Below, one piece after another: positions 16,057 through 22,858 of a stretch of DNA of 37,454 bases (the first letter of the stretch is position 1; each line of letters opens with the position of its first letter). The stretch comes from CAIWTU01 sp035686205 (GTDB taxonomy: Bacteria > Desulfobacterota > Desulfuromonadia > Geobacterales > Geobacteraceae): positions 1 to 37,454 of the forward strand of contig DASRZQ010000216.1 of assembly GCA_035686205.1 (NCBI GenBank). The letters are read 5' to 3'. Both the position numbers and the translations under genes were made by a program. The notes under the pieces were generated by a model. That model was not told where the DNA came from. It made no database searches and saw only the letters and a program-made list of their open reading frames with translations.

Positions 16057-16353
16057 GTCGGTTGTCCCTCCTCGATGCCGTCGAATTTGTGTCCCCGCAT
16101 GACAAAAGTTTACGCGCTCTCATTCTATTTGCAATATGTGATTCTTTTACCTGTACCGGAACGTATGCCCCGCTTTAATCGCAGTCAAGGGCCGCTCCCG
16201 CGAAGCCCACGGTCCTCCGGCGGAAAGTCGGTGGCGGATTGAAGATTTTCGCGATCAACAGCTCTGTCTAAAAATTAGGCAGTTGCCCTTTTCTGTGGCG
16301 TATACCGTTTTTTAGAACAGCGAAAGAACCCGTAAACAGTGGGTTTCTTGTTT

Positions 16354-16369
16354 TGGCACAGCAAATGCA
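16354..16369 (+). promoter_or_regulatory. Sigma-54 (-24/-12) promoter of nifHDK
   Basis: TGGCACAGCAAATGCA fits the sigma-54 consensus: GG and GC separated by exactly ten bases, TGGCAC at -24 and ATGCA for TTGCA at -12. Transcription should start near 16380, giving a leader of about 160 bases before nifH. A perfect TGT-N10-ACA NifA site was not found upstream; the closest pair, at 16088-16104, has spacings of 9 or 11. The rest of the 16057-16353 spacer shows no gene. Confidence 0.85.
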
Positions 16370-16413
16370 CAATACCCTGCAAAACTTGAAAACAATATTT
16401 TAAAACGAAAAAC

Positions 16414-16455
16414 TGGATACGTTGCGGTATTCAATCAAAGCCAGGCAAGGGCGCC
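16414..16455 (+). promoter_or_regulatory. Candidate ANTAR two-hairpin target in the nifH leader
   Basis: Hairpin P1 has a 7-bp stem (16414-16420 with 16427-16433, TGGATAC and GTATTCA, one G-U pair) and a six-base loop GTTGCG. Hairpin P2 has a short GGC/GCC stem (16444-16446 with 16453-16455) and a six-base loop AAGGGC. ANTAR targets are two hairpins with hexaloops carrying A at position 1 and G at position 4. P2 obeys this; P1 has the G at position 4 but G at position 1. P2 uses part of the 5' arm of the adjoining terminator, so the two structures exclude each other. Confidence 0.65.
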
Positions 16456-16483
16456 ACCATTAAAAAAATGGGGCGCCTTTTTT
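16450..16483 (+). terminator. Leader (attenuator) terminator upstream of nifH
   Basis: GGCGCC (16450-16455) pairs with GGCGCC (16472-16477) and CCATT (16457-16461) with AATGG (16467-16471), with one bulged A and a five-A loop, followed by six T (16478-16483). It is a strong intrinsic terminator placed between the sigma-54 promoter and the nifH start, so nif expression must depend on read-through. Confidence 0.9.
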
Positions 16484-16540
16484 ATTGCCCCGAAATTTCA
16501 CAGCTGTTCCGCGGATTAAGCGGACGAAAGGAGAAACAAA

Positions 16541-17401
16541 ATGAGACAGATCGCAATTTACGGCAAAGGCGGAATCGGAAAATCAACCACAACCCAGAAC
16601 ACGGTGGCCGGTCTTGCGTCACTGGGCAAGCACGTAATGATAGTCGGATGTGACCCGAAGGCGGATTCCACCCGCCTGATGCTTCATGCAAAGGCCCAGG
16701 CCACGGTTATGGACCTGGTCCGGGAGCGAGGAACGGTTGAAGACCTGGAACTGGAAGACGTCCTTAAAGTAGGGTACGGTGGAGTCAAGTGCGTGGAGTC
16801 GGGCGGTCCGGAACCGGGCGTCGGCTGTGCCGGCCGCGGCGTTATCACCGCCATCAACTTCCTGGAGGAGAACGGTGCTTACACTCCCGACCTGGACTTC
16901 GTATTTTACGACGTCCTCGGCGACGTCGTCTGCGGCGGCTTCGCCATGCCGATCCGCGAGAACAAGGCTGAAGAGATATACATCGTCTGCTCCGGCGAGA
17001 TGATGGCCATGTACGCCGCCAACAACATCGCCAAGGGTATCCTCAAATACGCGACTTCCGGCAAGGTCCGGCTCGGCGGCCTGATCTGCAACTCCAGGAA
17101 AACCGACAAGGAATACGAATTGATCGAAGCGCTCGCCAACAAGCTCGGCACCCAGATGATCCACTTCGTTCCCCGCGACAACCAGGTGCAGCGCGCCGAA
17201 TTGCGCAGGATGACCGTAATCGAATATTCCCCCGATCACCCCCAGGCCGACGAGTACCGCGAACTGGCCCGCAAGATTTCGGAAAACAAGATGCTGGTCG
17301 TTCCGAAACCGCTCACCATGGATGAACTTGAAGACCTGCTGATGGAGTTCGGGATCATGGAAGCGGACGACGAGAACGTGGGCAAGGCCGAAGGGGCGTA
17401 A
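16541..17401 (+). CDS. nifH: Nitrogenase iron protein (dinitrogenase reductase)
   Basis: A 286-residue ATP-dependent electron donor to the MoFe protein. It shows P-loop GKGGIGKST (residues 8-16), Switch I DPKADSTR, [4Fe-4S] ligands C96 (GCAGRG) and C131 (DVVCGGFAMPIRE), and R99, the residue ADP-ribosylated by DraT in bacteria that use that control. Sequence and length are those of a genuine NifH rather than BchL/ChlL or a nif-like paralogue. An AAAGGAG Shine-Dalgarno lies seven bases before the ATG. It is the first gene of nifHDK behind a sigma-54 promoter and a leader terminator. No nifI (GlnB-like) genes separate nifH from nifD. Confidence 0.99.
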   Translation: MRQIAIYGKGGIGKSTTTQNTVAGLASLGKHVMIVGCDPKADSTRLMLHAKAQATVMDLVRERGTVEDLELEDVLKVGYGGVKCVESGGPEPGVGCAGRGVITAINFLEENGAYTPDLDFVFYDVLGDVVCGGFAMPIRENKAEEIYIVCSGEMMAMYAANNIAKGILKYATSGKVRLGGLICNSRKTDKEYELIEALANKLGTQMIHFVPRDNQVQRAELRRMTVIEYSPDHPQADEYRELARKISENKMLVVPKPLTMDELEDLLMEFGIMEADDENVGKAEGA

Positions 17402-17416
17402 TCTGGCAGGCGGAAG

Positions 17417-17465
17417 GCTGAGGGTTGAAGGCTGAAGGCTGAGGGCTGAGGGCTGAAGACTGAAG
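17417..17465. repeat. Seven tandem GCTGAAG-type heptamers in the nifH-nifD spacer
   Basis: Seven degenerate heptamers (GCTGAGG, GTTGAAG, GCTGAAG, GCTGAGG, GCTGAGG, GCTGAAG, ACTGAAG) begin 15 bases after the nifH stop. The remaining spacer to 17565 has no recognisable element except the AAGGAG ribosome site of nifD. The heptamers resemble the GACTGAAG words at 13201-13262. Confidence 0.9.
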
Positions 17466-17565
17466 GTTAAATTAATTCCAACCAGAAAGCAGCGGCGGAC
17501 GGCGCGAGGGGAGAAGTATGTCTTGAACCCGGCGAACTTGAGCCTCCAGCCGAAGGAGTTATAAC

Positions 17566-19011
17566 ATGTCAAATACAGTAAATAAAATAGAGGGCATAAC
17601 AAAGGAATCGACCCAGGAGATGATCGACAAGGCCCTTGAGGTTTATCCCGAAAAGGGAAAGAAGAAAAGGGCGCCGCACCTGGCCCCCAACGACCAGGCA
17701 AGCGGTTCCGCGTGTGTAAAGTCGAACAGGAAGACCGTTCCGGGCGTCATGAGTGCCCGCGGCTGCGCATACGCGGGTGCCAAAGGGGTGGTCTGGGGGC
17801 CTATCCGTGATATGGTGCACGTTTCCCACGGCCCCGTCGGCTGCGGCTGGTACTCCTGGGGAACGAGGCGCAACCTGATGACCGGCATCAACGGCGTTAC
17901 TAATTTCGCCATGCAGTTCACCTCCGACTTCCAGGAAAAAGACATCGTATACGGTGGAGACAAAAAACTGAAGCAGCTTCTCGGCGAGGCAAAAGAGCTG
18001 TTCCCCCTTGCCAAGGGGATATCCGTCCTGTCCGAATGCCCGGTCGGCCTGATCGGCGACGACATCAACGCCGTGGCCAAGCAGTCTTCGGCCGAACTGG
18101 ACATACCGATCATTCCCTGCAACTGCGAGGGTTTTCGCGGGGTTTCCCAGTCGCTGGGACACCATATTTCCAATGACACGATCCGCGACTACATCATCGA
18201 AACCCGCGAATTCGCCGAGCCGGAGACTCCCTACGACGTCGCCCTGATAGGCGAATACAATATCGGCGGCGACGCATGGTCGACAAAGCCGCTGCTGGAG
18301 GAGATCGGCCTGAACGTCAAGGCAGTCTGGACCGGCGACGGCGAGATAGAGAAGATCGCCGCCACCCACAAGGTCAAGCTGAACATCATCCACTGCTACC
18401 GTTCCATGAACTACATGTGCAAGGTGATGGAGGAAAAATACGGCATTCCCTGGATGGAGCTGAACTTCTTCGGACCGACCAAGATCGCCGCGAGCCTGCG
18501 GAAACTTGGTGAATACTTTGGTCCCGAGATAGCGGCGAACGTGGAAAAGGTTATTGCCAAATACGAACCCATGATGCAGGCGGTGATCGACGAGTACAAG
18601 CCGCGTCTCGAAGGGAAGAAAGTAATGCTGTACGTCGGCGGACTCCGTCCCCGCCACACTATCAATGCCTATGAAGACCTGGGAATGCTCTGTGTCGGCT
18701 CCGGCTACGAGTTCGCCCACGGCGACGATTACGACCGCACGGCGTCGGAGATGCCGGATGCCACCGTTGTTTACGACGACGTATCCGAATTTGAGTTCGA
18801 GCAGTTCGCCCATGCCCTGAAGCCGGACCTGGTAGGAAGCGGGATCAAGGAAAAATATCTGTTCCAGAAGATGGGGATTCCCTTCCGCCAGATGCACAGC
18901 TGGGATTACTCCGGCCCGTACCACGGTTACAAGGGGTTCCCGATCTTCGCCCGCGACATCGACATGGCAGTGAACAGCCCGACGTGGGAACTGGTGAAGA
19001 GCCCGTTTTGA
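17566..19011 (+). CDS. nifD: Nitrogenase MoFe protein alpha chain
   Basis: A 481-residue subunit that carries the FeMo-cofactor. The P-cluster ligands are C67 (RGCAYAG), C93 (VGCGWYSWG) and C158 (SECPVGLIGDD). The cofactor ligands are C277 (HCYRSMNY) and H444 (MHSWDYSGPYHG). All expected residues are present, so the protein should be active. The AAGGAG site nine bases before the ATG fits this start. Retention of the nifH-nifD-nifK order and the absence of a delta-subunit gene (vnfG/anfG) argue for the molybdenum enzyme rather than an alternative nitrogenase. Confidence 0.99.
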   Translation: MSNTVNKIEGITKESTQEMIDKALEVYPEKGKKKRAPHLAPNDQASGSACVKSNRKTVPGVMSARGCAYAGAKGVVWGPIRDMVHVSHGPVGCGWYSWGTRRNLMTGINGVTNFAMQFTSDFQEKDIVYGGDKKLKQLLGEAKELFPLAKGISVLSECPVGLIGDDINAVAKQSSAELDIPIIPCNCEGFRGVSQSLGHHISNDTIRDYIIETREFAEPETPYDVALIGEYNIGGDAWSTKPLLEEIGLNVKAVWTGDGEIEKIAATHKVKLNIIHCYRSMNYMCKVMEEKYGIPWMELNFFGPTKIAASLRKLGEYFGPEIAANVEKVIAKYEPMMQAVIDEYKPRLEGKKVMLYVGGLRPRHTINAYEDLGMLCVGSGYEFAHGDDYDRTASEMPDATVVYDDVSEFEFEQFAHALKPDLVGSGIKEKYLFQKMGIPFRQMHSWDYSGPYHGYKGFPIFARDIDMAVNSPTWELVKSPF

Positions 19012-19018
19012 TGGATGA

Positions 19019-19128
19019 TGTAGGGGCGATCCTTGCTCTTGAGCGCCGGAGCGCTTCAGCGCACAGGAGTGTGATCGCCCTATAAACCGGGGCAAACAAG
19101 GAGGGCGAACACGAGGTTCGCCCCTACA
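19019..19128. repeat. Nested GTAGGGGCGA-type palindromes in the nifD-nifK spacer
   Basis: The outer arms TGTAGGGGCG (19019-19028) and CGCCCCTACA (19119-19128) are perfectly complementary. Inside are two more palindromes: GGGCGATC (19024-19031) with GATCGCCC (19073-19080), and GGGCGAAC (19103-19110) with GTTCGCCC (19116-19123). The element fills most of the 179-base spacer, starting 8 bases after the nifD stop. Confidence 0.9.
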
Positions 19129-19190
19129 GGACGAAACATTTACCCGGACCGTGGACATATGAGTACCCGGCCGGCTGAAGGAGATATATC

Positions 19191-20660
19191 ATGGCAAACA
19201 ATCTCGGATTACCGGTAAAACCCGTGACCGACCACACCGAAGAGGAAATCGAGCGTGTGTGTAAATGGATAAACACTGAAGACTACAAGGAAAAGAACTT
19301 TGCCCGCCAGGCGTTGGTGATTAACCCGGCCCATGCCTGCCAGCCACTGGGCGCGGAACTCGCCGCCCACGGCTTCGAAGGGACCCTTCCCTTCGTCCAC
19401 GGCTCGCAGGGATGCGCCTCATACTACCGCTCGACTTTCAACAGGCACTTCCGGGAGCCGGCTCCCGCGGTATCGGATGCCATGACCGAGGACGGCGCGG
19501 TGTTCGGGGGACAGAACAACCTGTTCGAGGCGCTGGAGAACGCATATGCCCTGTACAAGCCGAAGATGATGGCGGTCTTCACATCATGCATGCCGGAGAT
19601 CATCGGCGACGACCTTACCGCGTTTATCAAGAATGCCCGCCAGAAAGGCCACATACCCAAGGATTTTCCGCTTCCGTACGCGAATACTCCCAGTTTCAAC
19701 GGGTCCCATGTCCATGGTTACGACTCCATGCTGCATTCGATCCTGGAATACCTGACTGAAGGGAAATGGGTCGAGGCGCGCTGCACCGGGAAACTCAACC
19801 TGATTGCCGGATTCGACTGCAATACCGGCAATTACCGCGAATACAAGAGAATACTGAAGGAGTTCGGAATTCCCTACACCTTTCTCGCCGATATTTCGGA
19901 ATCGTTCGATTCGCCGCTTGACGGCACTTACCGGATGTATCCGGGCGGCACGAAGCTGGAGGATGCCGCCGATTCGATCAACGGCAAGGCAACCATCACC
20001 CTTGGCGCATATGCCACCAGCAAAACATTCGCCTGGATCAGGGACAACTATTCCGGCAAGCATGTATTAATGTCGATGCCGATGGGGATTGCCAAAACCG
20101 ATGCTTTCATCTTGAAACTCGCTGAGCTGTTTAATAAGGAAGTCCCGGAATCGATCAAGGCGGAAAGGGGCCGGGCCGTCGATGCCATGACCGACGCCCA
20201 CCAGTACATTCACGGCAAAAAATTCGCGATATATGGTGATCCGGATTATCTTCTCGGCTATATATCTTTCCTTCTGGAAATGGGCGCCAAGCCATACCAC
20301 ATCCTGTGCAGCAAGGGGAGCAAAAAGCTGGCGAAGGAAATCCAGGCGCTGCTGGATACCTCCCCATACGGCAAGGACGGCAAGATTTACATGAACAAGG
20401 ACCTCTGGCACCTGCGCAGCCTGGTGATGACCGACCCGGTGGACGCCATCATCGGCGACACCCACGGCAAGTTCATAGCGCGTGACGCAAACATTCCGCT
20501 GTTCCGCTTCGGCTTCCCTATTTTCGACCGGGTAAGCCTGCACCGGTCCCCGCTGATCGGCTACCAGGGGGTAATCAACATGGTCACCACAATTTGCAAC
20601 AAGTTTATCGACATCGTTGATGATACGTGTGACGACAGGAACTTCGAGATGATGAGGTAA
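19191..20660 (+). CDS. nifK: Nitrogenase MoFe protein beta chain
   Basis: A 489-residue partner of NifD in the alpha2-beta2 MoFe protein. The P-cluster ligands are C50 (AHACQPLGA), C75 (GSQGCASYYRS) and C133 (TSCMPEIIGDD). The N-terminus is about 20 residues shorter before the first Cys than in Azotobacter vinelandii, as in other anaerobe NifK proteins. A strong AAGGAG lies before the ATG. It is the last gene before a terminator, so nifE, nifN and nifB, needed for cofactor assembly, must lie elsewhere. Confidence 0.99.
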   Translation: MANNLGLPVKPVTDHTEEEIERVCKWINTEDYKEKNFARQALVINPAHACQPLGAELAAHGFEGTLPFVHGSQGCASYYRSTFNRHFREPAPAVSDAMTEDGAVFGGQNNLFEALENAYALYKPKMMAVFTSCMPEIIGDDLTAFIKNARQKGHIPKDFPLPYANTPSFNGSHVHGYDSMLHSILEYLTEGKWVEARCTGKLNLIAGFDCNTGNYREYKRILKEFGIPYTFLADISESFDSPLDGTYRMYPGGTKLEDAADSINGKATITLGAYATSKTFAWIRDNYSGKHVLMSMPMGIAKTDAFILKLAELFNKEVPESIKAERGRAVDAMTDAHQYIHGKKFAIYGDPDYLLGYISFLLEMGAKPYHILCSKGSKKLAKEIQALLDTSPYGKDGKIYMNKDLWHLRSLVMTDPVDAIIGDTHGKFIARDANIPLFRFGFPIFDRVSLHRSPLIGYQGVINMVTTICNKFIDIVDDTCDDRNFEMMR

Positions 20661-20698
20661 AAGGCGGGAAAAAGAGCAAATAGAGAATTGGAAAGACG

Positions 20699-20735
20699 GC
20701 AGGCTGCCTTGCAAAAGGGCAGCCTGCTTATTTTT
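20699..20735 (+). terminator. Rho-independent terminator after nifK
   Basis: A perfect 10-bp stem GCAGGCTGCC (20699-20708) with GGCAGCCTGC (20718-20727) is followed by TTATTTTT. It ends transcription of nifHDK just before the convergent transpeptidase gene; there is no T-run on the other side, so it is one-directional. Confidence 0.92.
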
Positions 20736-22105
20736 CAGGGAGTGGGAAGCATTGCCTGCCGGGCGGCCTGCATGTTCTGGGGAGTGTCTTTTTCCAGTGT
20801 AATGTCCTCGGCCTTGCCGGATTTTAGTTTGAGGGAGGCCTTTATTTTGTTCCAGTCGACGCTGGATTTCGCGTCATTGGCCGCAACAAGCCTTTTCACC
20901 TCGGCCTCCAGGTTTTTGTGCCTGTCATAGGAGTCCGGGTGCACCTCGAGAAACACCCGGCCGTCCGTGGTAACGGCCATCTTGACCGGCTGGTATATGA
21001 TTTCCCCCGTAGTCCTGGTCTGGACTTCATTGTACAGCTCCTCGATATTTCCGGGCAGCATGCGAATGCAACCGTGGCTGCTGTATCCGTACACGCTTTC
21101 AGGATGGGTGGTGCTGTGGATCATCACTCCGGAAATGGATGTTCTCAGGGCGTATTTGCCGAGCGGGTTGCGCCCTCCGGGCGGGACTATATCCGACTTG
21201 ACCGTTTTTCCCGATTTCTCCATTTCCTTGATGATCGAAGGGGGTATATGCCAGGCCGGGTTTTTCTGTTTGGCGACGATTCTGAATTTTCCGGTGGGAG
21301 TCCGCCAATCGGTTTTCCTGTCGTGCTGTCTCCTTCCGACCGCGACCGGCAGCGCCTTTGCCAGGCGGTTGTCCCTGAAGAAATAAAGGGTCCGATCCGG
21401 TATGTTGATGACGATGCCGTCCTTCACAAATTTCGGTATGATTTTCCTGTTGTTGACAAGGATTTTCTGGCCCGGTTCGAGTTTCTTCGCCGGGTCGAGA
21501 CGGTTTTCTTTCGCCAGCAGCAGCCAGTCCGTCCCCGTTTTGGCGCCGACCATTCGCAGTGACTCATGTTTTTTAACCACGTAGACGCTTTCTCCGCCAA
21601 TAATCCACAGGGAATCGGACCCTTTCGCCTGTTGGATGGAAGCGGCCGGAGCGGGCTTGTCAGGCGGCGGGCCGGCGGCGGGCTGGGAACCGGACGGAAG
21701 ATCGGTGATGCGCGAATCCCCGGTATTCCGGTTTTTCTTTCCGGGTGCTGGTCTTTCAGCATTTTGTTCCGGTTTTTGCCCGTTCTCCTGTCGGGATGCC
21801 GGAGCGGGCGATTTTTTCTCCGCCCCTGCATCGGGGCGCATTCCGGCGGCTTCTCCCTGAGGATCGGCGGTGGGCTCTTCAATGTCCGACTGGTCATCTT
21901 CGTCATCGATTGTCCCGTTAGCCATGGGTTCGCTGTATTCCGGCTTGTCGGAGGGGGCGAGTGCGGCAAATACCTCGACCTTCCGGGGCGGAGACCAGGC
22001 CATGCTGATGGAGCCGGAAAGGAACAATAAGATGACGATAATCGCGGCGCCGAGGTTAGGCGAATATTTAGCGGGAGAAAAAGTTAAAATACGAATCAAG
22101 TGCAT
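20735..22105 (-). CDS. LysM-containing L,D-transpeptidase (YkuD family)
   Basis: A 456-residue exported peptidoglycan cross-linking or lipoprotein-attachment enzyme. An N-terminal hydrophobic segment (IIVILLFLSGSISMAWS, about 21-37) is a signal anchor or signal peptide. A Pro/Ala/Glu-rich disordered linker runs from about 45 to 165, then a LysM-like repeat (YVVKKHESLRMVGAKTGTDW to about 222) and the YkuD domain (about 229-375). The catalytic motif is SHGCIRM with C346, and H near 327 lies in MIHSTTH. A charged C-terminal tail of about 75 residues follows. The ribosome site is weak. It converges with nifK and appears unrelated to nitrogen fixation. Confidence 0.93.
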   Translation of the reverse strand: MHLIRILTFSPAKYSPNLGAAIIVILLFLSGSISMAWSPPRKVEVFAALAPSDKPEYSEPMANGTIDDEDDQSDIEEPTADPQGEAAGMRPDAGAEKKSPAPASRQENGQKPEQNAERPAPGKKNRNTGDSRITDLPSGSQPAAGPPPDKPAPAASIQQAKGSDSLWIIGGESVYVVKKHESLRMVGAKTGTDWLLLAKENRLDPAKKLEPGQKILVNNRKIIPKFVKDGIVINIPDRTLYFFRDNRLAKALPVAVGRRQHDRKTDWRTPTGKFRIVAKQKNPAWHIPPSIIKEMEKSGKTVKSDIVPPGGRNPLGKYALRTSISGVMIHSTTHPESVYGYSSHGCIRMLPGNIEELYNEVQTRTTGEIIYQPVKMAVTTDGRVFLEVHPDSYDRHKNLEAEVKRLVAANDAKSSVDWNKIKASLKLKSGKAEDITLEKDTPQNMQAARQAMLPTP

Positions 22106-22858
22106 AATTTTACTCTTAGAATCATTAAATATTTAAAAACAAATGTAATTTCAATATTCCTATATCTGGTTTTGAAAGCCGCCCCGAATTTTTTCTCCTT
22201 ATTTTTACAATGCCGGCATTAGTCTTAAACAGGCAACAAACTTATATCAGCCCGAAAATACCATACAAAACACTTTAGCATTAATTATAAAATCCATGTT
22301 ATTGTCACTGTTTTAATCTAAATTTTTGAATGCAAAATTTTAATAAAAAATATCAAAATAAAAAAAATAGTTTATAGCGGATTTATTGTTTACACAAAAA
22401 AATCCAAACTTTTCCGGATCGCCGTCACCGCACGTTTTCCCGCCACTCATCTGCCGTTGGAGATATCGAAAGCTGTCAGTTTTCGAAATAAAGTTGTACG
22501 TGATGTCCGCCGGTTTTCCGTTTTATAGCAAGATTCCCTGATGTTCCACGGGAACAAGTCAGATCGGCTTTCGCAGGTCAATAATGTTAGAAGTGTTGTC
22601 AAATTTTGTAACTTATTGTATAGGTGTATGTGTGCTGATCTGTATATGCTTGCTTTTTGCGATTTTCGAGCGGCGACATTTTCGCCGGTTTGACCTGAAG
22701 CGCGAAACTTAAACGATTGCACCGCAAAAGTTAACCAATCCGTTCAATTAACCCATCATTGCCCTGTTCGAGCCTTCCGGTGATTCCTCTTCTTTGCCGG
22801 CCACCCGGAGCATCAATCGCGGTGGTATAAGATTGGCGGTAAGTCGAGGATACTCTTT
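22106..22858. other. AT-rich spacer of 753 bases without a convincing gene
   Basis: The stretch between the transpeptidase and the PocR kinase is AT-rich to about 22400 and more balanced afterwards. It must hold the transpeptidase promoter (minus strand) and the kinase promoter (plus strand). No repeat of the families seen elsewhere in the window was found. One 91-codon minus-strand frame (22447-22722) lacks any family resemblance. Confidence 0.6.
22596..22624 (+). promoter_or_regulatory. Candidate sigma-70 promoter for the PocR kinase
   Basis: TTGTCA and TATAGG are separated by 17 bases, about 235 bases before the kinase start. The match is moderate, and the surrounding sequence is AT-rich, where such matches occur by chance. 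Confidence 0.35.

Noticed and set aside
16088..16104. TGT...ACA pair as a NifA upstream activator site
   Set aside because: The spacings are 9 or 11 rather than 10, and it lies about 250 bases from the promoter.
17569..19158. 529-codon minus-strand open frame across nifD
   Set aside because: It is the antisense shadow of nifD and runs into the nifD-nifK repeat; no recognisable motif.
16541..20660. Alternative (V or Fe-only) nitrogenase or nitrogenase-like reductase
   Set aside because: All MoFe protein ligands are present, gene order is nifHDK and no delta-subunit gene is found; lengths fit NifD and NifK.
22447..22722. 91-codon minus-strand frame in the spacer before the PocR kinase
   Set aside because: No family resemblance, no ribosome site and an AT-rich context; it overlaps a candidate promoter for the plus-strand gene.
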